Shown: piece by piece, positions 20,901 to 22,850 of the stretch
Layout of the letters: each line of letters begins with the position of its first letter
Position numbering within the stretch: the first letter of the stretch is position 1
Source: JAGNZR01 sp051659505
Lineage (GTDB): Bacteria; Fusobacteriota; Fusobacteriia; Fusobacteriales; Fusobacteriaceae
Direction: 5' to 3'
NCBI GenBank assembly: GCA_051659505.1
Contig: JBOFOQ010000059.1
Location: 1-22,850, forward strand
Length of the DNA: 22,850 nt
Notes under the pieces: generated by a model
What the model saw: the letters and a program-made list of their open reading frames with translations, nothing else
What the model was told of the DNA's origin: nothing
The model's database searches: none
Position numbers and translations under genes: made by a program

Positions 20901-21683
20901 TTGAGAAATATTTTTTTTAAAGATAGATTTGGAAATTCCACTCTAAAAGCAAAAATGTTTAATGTGGGAATTTTAATATTTGTAATTTTAGGAATAATTC
21001 TTTATTCCTTCAACAAAATAGGTTATAGTTTTAGGTGGGCTGACACATTATTTACTTATTATCCCAAGTTTATATATGGATTTTTTATGACAATAAACTT
21101 ATCCTTTTTTTCTTTACTAGTGAGCTTAATTATAGGAACAATAATTGCAATTGGCTCTATTTCTAATTTCCTACCTTACTACTATTTTAGTAAAGGTTAC
21201 GTAGAAATAATTAGAGGAACACCGTTAATAGTTCAAATATACATATTTTTTTATGTAATAGGAACAGCTTTAAATCTTGAAAATAGATATATTTCAGGAA
21301 TTATGATAATGGGAGTATTTTCAGGAGCTTATGTTGCAGAAATCATAAGAGCTGGAATAGAAAGTATTGGAAAAACACAGTTAGATTCAGCAAAAACACT
21401 AGGTTTTACAACTTATCAAAAATATAGATATATAATATTTCCACAACTTATAAAGAGGATTATGCCATCTTTAGCAGGACAAGTGGCATCGCTTATAAAA
21501 GATTCATCTTTACTATCTATAATAGCAGTTAATGAATTTACAAAAAATATTCAAGAAGTTGATTCTTTGACCTTTGCCCCTATAGAGAATTATTTTATTT
21601 TAGCTATTGGTTATCTGCTCTTAACTTTTCCTATTTCTGTTTTATCAAAAAAATTAGAGAGGAAGTATAGTTATGAAACTTAA
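20901..21683 (+). CDS. Amino acid ABC transporter permease (HisM/GlnP type)
   Basis: A 260-residue inner-membrane permease with several hydrophobic segments. The EAA loop that docks the ATPase is at E-S-I-G-K-T-Q-L-D-S-A-K-T-L-G (about 153-167). Earlier G-T-P-L-I-V-Q-I-Y-I-F-F is the family motif. The start is TTG, with AGGAGG 10 bases upstream, and no ATG would fit. It begins 25 bases after the binding protein and ends inside the ATPase gene, an 11-base overlap. It forms the transmembrane channel, probably as a homodimer since only one permease gene is present. Confidence 0.92.
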   Translation: MRNIFFKDRFGNSTLKAKMFNVGILIFVILGIILYSFNKIGYSFRWADTLFTYYPKFIYGFFMTINLSFFSLLVSLIIGTIIAIGSISNFLPYYYFSKGYVEIIRGTPLIVQIYIFFYVIGTALNLENRYISGIMIMGVFSGAYVAEIIRAGIESIGKTQLDSAKTLGFTTYQKYRYIIFPQLIKRIMPSLAGQVASLIKDSSLLSIIAVNEFTKNIQEVDSLTFAPIENYFILAIGYLLLTFPISVLSKKLERKYSYET

Positions 21684-22401
21684 AATAGAAAATTTAATTA
21701 AGAAATATGAAGACAATTTAGTTTTGGATAATTTGAATTTAAATATTGATAATATTAATTCATTAGTTATAATTGGACCTAGTGGAGGAGGAAAATCAAC
21801 TCTTGTTAGAATTTTAGCAGGACTTGAAAATCCTGATTCAGGAAAAATAAAAATAAATGATGAAGAAATAGAATATAATGAAAAATCCCTTTCTGAGTAC
21901 AGAAAAACTATAGGACTAGTGTTTCAAGCATTTAATCTTTTTCCGCATTTAACGGCACTTGAAAATATAACTCTACCACTGGAAAAAGTTCATAAACTTA
22001 CTTCTGTTCAGGCAGAAAAGAAAGCTATTTCTTTTTTAACAAGATTTGGATTAAAAGAACATATGAATAAAAAACCTGGTCAACTTTCAGGAGGACAGCA
22101 ACAAAGAGTAGCAATAACAAGGGCAATTACTTTAGAAACAAAACTTTTAATACTAGATGAGCCAACTTCAGCTCTGGATCCTGCACTTACTAGTGAGGTA
22201 TTAGATATAATCTCGGAACTTAAAAAAGAAGGAAAAAAAATTATTTTAGTGACTCATTCTATGAACTTTGCAAAAACTGTAGCAGATAAAATTATATTTG
22301 TGGCTGAAGGGAAAGTTATAGAAGAAGGTGGGGCTGAAATTATAGATAATCCAAAATCAGAAATGTTAAAACTCTTTTTAAATAAAACTTTAAAATATTA
22401 A
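21673..22401 (+). CDS. Amino acid ABC transporter ATP-binding protein
   Basis: A 242-residue ABC ATPase of the GlnQ/HisP type. All motifs are intact: Walker A G-P-S-G-G-G-K-S-T at 35-43, Q-loop Gln85 in V-F-Q-A-F-N-L-F-P-H, signature L-S-G-G-Q-Q-Q-R at 138-145, Walker B L-L-I-L-D-E-P-T-S-A-L-D-P at 158-170 and the His switch in V-T-H-S-M. It powers uptake with the binding protein and permease just upstream, and overlaps the permease gene by 11 bases. A strong terminator follows 17 bases later. Confidence 0.95.
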   Translation: MKLKIENLIKKYEDNLVLDNLNLNIDNINSLVIIGPSGGGKSTLVRILAGLENPDSGKIKINDEEIEYNEKSLSEYRKTIGLVFQAFNLFPHLTALENITLPLEKVHKLTSVQAEKKAISFLTRFGLKEHMNKKPGQLSGGQQQRVAITRAITLETKLLILDEPTSALDPALTSEVLDIISELKKEGKKIILVTHSMNFAKTVADKIIFVAEGKVIEEGGAEIIDNPKSEMLKLFLNKTLKY

Positions 22402-22418
22402 GGTGTTGAAATATTAAG

Positions 22419-22456
22419 AAAAGGTGACTAAAAGTTATTATTTAGTCACCTTTTTT
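22419..22456 (+). terminator. Rho-independent terminator of the importer operon
   Basis: A perfect 14-bp stem (AAAAGGTGACTAAA at 22419-22432 with 22441-22454), an 8-base loop and a terminal T-run. The A-run on the left side would let it also stop minus-strand transcription from the fragment that ends at 22471. Confidence 0.92.
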
Positions 22457-22470
22457 ATTAGTTTTTTAAC

Positions 22471-22630
22471 TTACTTACTAGAATTAAACAGTGTTTCCAC
22501 TAATAAAGCTGAAATATTATTTCCCCAAAATGTTCCATCTAATGTATATTCAGAAATTTTATCTAGTTTCACTTCATGATATTGTGTTAATCCAGATAAA
22601 AGTATAAGTTGTCTTTTAAGAGGTGTATCT
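22471..22630 (-). pseudogene. C-terminal fragment of an unidentified gene
   Basis: On the minus strand one open frame runs from about 22630 to a TAA at 22473-22471. It contains segments such as K-R-Q-L-I-L-L-S-G-L-T-Q-Y-H-E-V and F-W-G-N-N-I-S-A-L-L-V-E-T-L-F, which read like a genuine protein tail of about 50 residues. No start codon or ribosome-binding site is seen, and its upstream side runs straight into transposase sequence on the other strand. I do not recognise the family. It is probably a gene cut by an IS30-type insertion. Confidence 0.5.
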
Positions 22631-22825
22631 TGTACAATAACCGTAGATAATGGAGTAGAATTTTTAGATCAGCCCTCAATGGAAGCATCGCTATTGGAGC
22701 CAGGAACAGACCTAAAAAAAGTAACAAAGAAAGAGATAAAAAGAATAGAACATTGGATGAATAATTATCCACGAGGAATATTTAACTATAAAACAGCAAA
22801 TGACATGGTAAAACTCTATGTTTAG
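22631..22825 (+). mobile_element. IS30-family transposase remnant, internally deleted
   Basis: The + strand frame encodes the C-terminal part of an IS30-type DDE transposase: T-I-T-V-D-N-G-V-E-F-L (the second catalytic Asp, codon 22646-22648), then T-D-L-K-K-V-T-K-K-E-I-K-R-I-E and H-W-M-N-N-Y-P-R-G-I-F-N-Y-K-T-A, stopping at 22823-22825. The family normally has about 30-40 residues between these two blocks, including the third catalytic residue in a W-E-R-G-x-N-E-N motif. Here they are joined directly, so the Glu is gone. The 5' two-thirds of the gene are also absent. It is a dead fragment. The 25 bases after the stop run out of the window, so no terminal repeat can be judged. Confidence 0.8.
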
Positions 22826-22850
22826 GCATTGCTAAGTAGTAAAGTATAAC

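Noticed and set aside
22587..22772. A 61-codon minus-strand frame with a hydrophobic Leu/Phe-rich product
   Set aside because: It spans the junction in a different frame from both the gene tail and the transposase remnant, has no ribosome-binding site, and its hydrophobicity comes from reading the antisense of Lys/Glu-rich transposase codons.

Overview
The window is very AT-rich, with dense A/T homopolymers, strong AGGAGG ribosome-binding sites and sigma70-type promoters. Its gene content (butyryl-CoA dehydrogenase/Etf/CoA-transferase cluster, ferredoxin-linked 2-oxoacid oxidoreductase, polar amino acid ABC importer, MORN-2 repeat protein) points to an anaerobic amino-acid fermenter. Fusobacteriota (Fusobacterium or a close relative) is the best guess. 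The assignment rests on protein style and composition, not on a database match.

Left part (1-6.9 kb): a small exported helical protein with its own terminator is followed by a seven-gene + strand operon. The operon encodes a MaoC/PhaJ-type enoyl-CoA hydratase, a short-chain acyl-CoA dehydrogenase, EtfB, EtfA, the two CoA-transferase subunits and a thiolase, and ends at a perfect terminator. Together they make most of a butyrate (or acetoacetate/butyryl-CoA exchange) module, but no crotonase or 3-hydroxybutyryl-CoA dehydrogenase gene is present. Next come a 16-repeat MORN-2 lipoprotein-like or membrane-anchored protein whose 3' end carries decayed repeats, a Crp/Fnr-type regulator, and an FtsW/RodA-type SEDS glycosyltransferase that converges on a DJ-1/PfpI gene through a shared hairpin terminator.

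Middle (10.9-16.4 kb): a 619-bp intergenic region holds a compact minus-strand unit (consensus promoter, about 59 nt, intrinsic terminator) that looks like a small RNA. It is followed by an MBL-fold hydrolase and a secreted 5'-nucleotidase-family protein whose metal-binding residues are largely lost although its C-terminal substrate domain is kept. On the minus strand follow a small coiled-coil-like protein, a large FAD-dependent dehydrogenase (COG2509 type) and an HU-type DNA-binding protein with a Lys/Ala tail.

Right part (16.4-22.85 kb): a minus-strand operon encodes a P-loop ATPase, a 2x[4Fe-4S] ferredoxin subunit and the alpha, beta (TPP) and gamma subunits of a 2-oxoacid:ferredoxin oxidoreductase (VOR/KOR type). 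It is divergent from a + strand amino acid ABC importer (binding protein, permease, ATPase). The shared 292-bp control region carries two consensus promoters, a near-perfect operator palindrome over one -35 box and an A-rich tandem repeat. The window closes with a truncated minus-strand gene fragment abutting an internally deleted IS30-family transposase remnant.

Functionally, the importer brings in amino acids, the 2-oxoacid oxidoreductase turns their keto acids into acyl-CoA plus reduced ferredoxin, and the Bcd-Etf/CoA-transferase/thiolase cluster handles C4 acyl-CoA and redox balance. No rRNA, tRNA or CRISPR array was seen.
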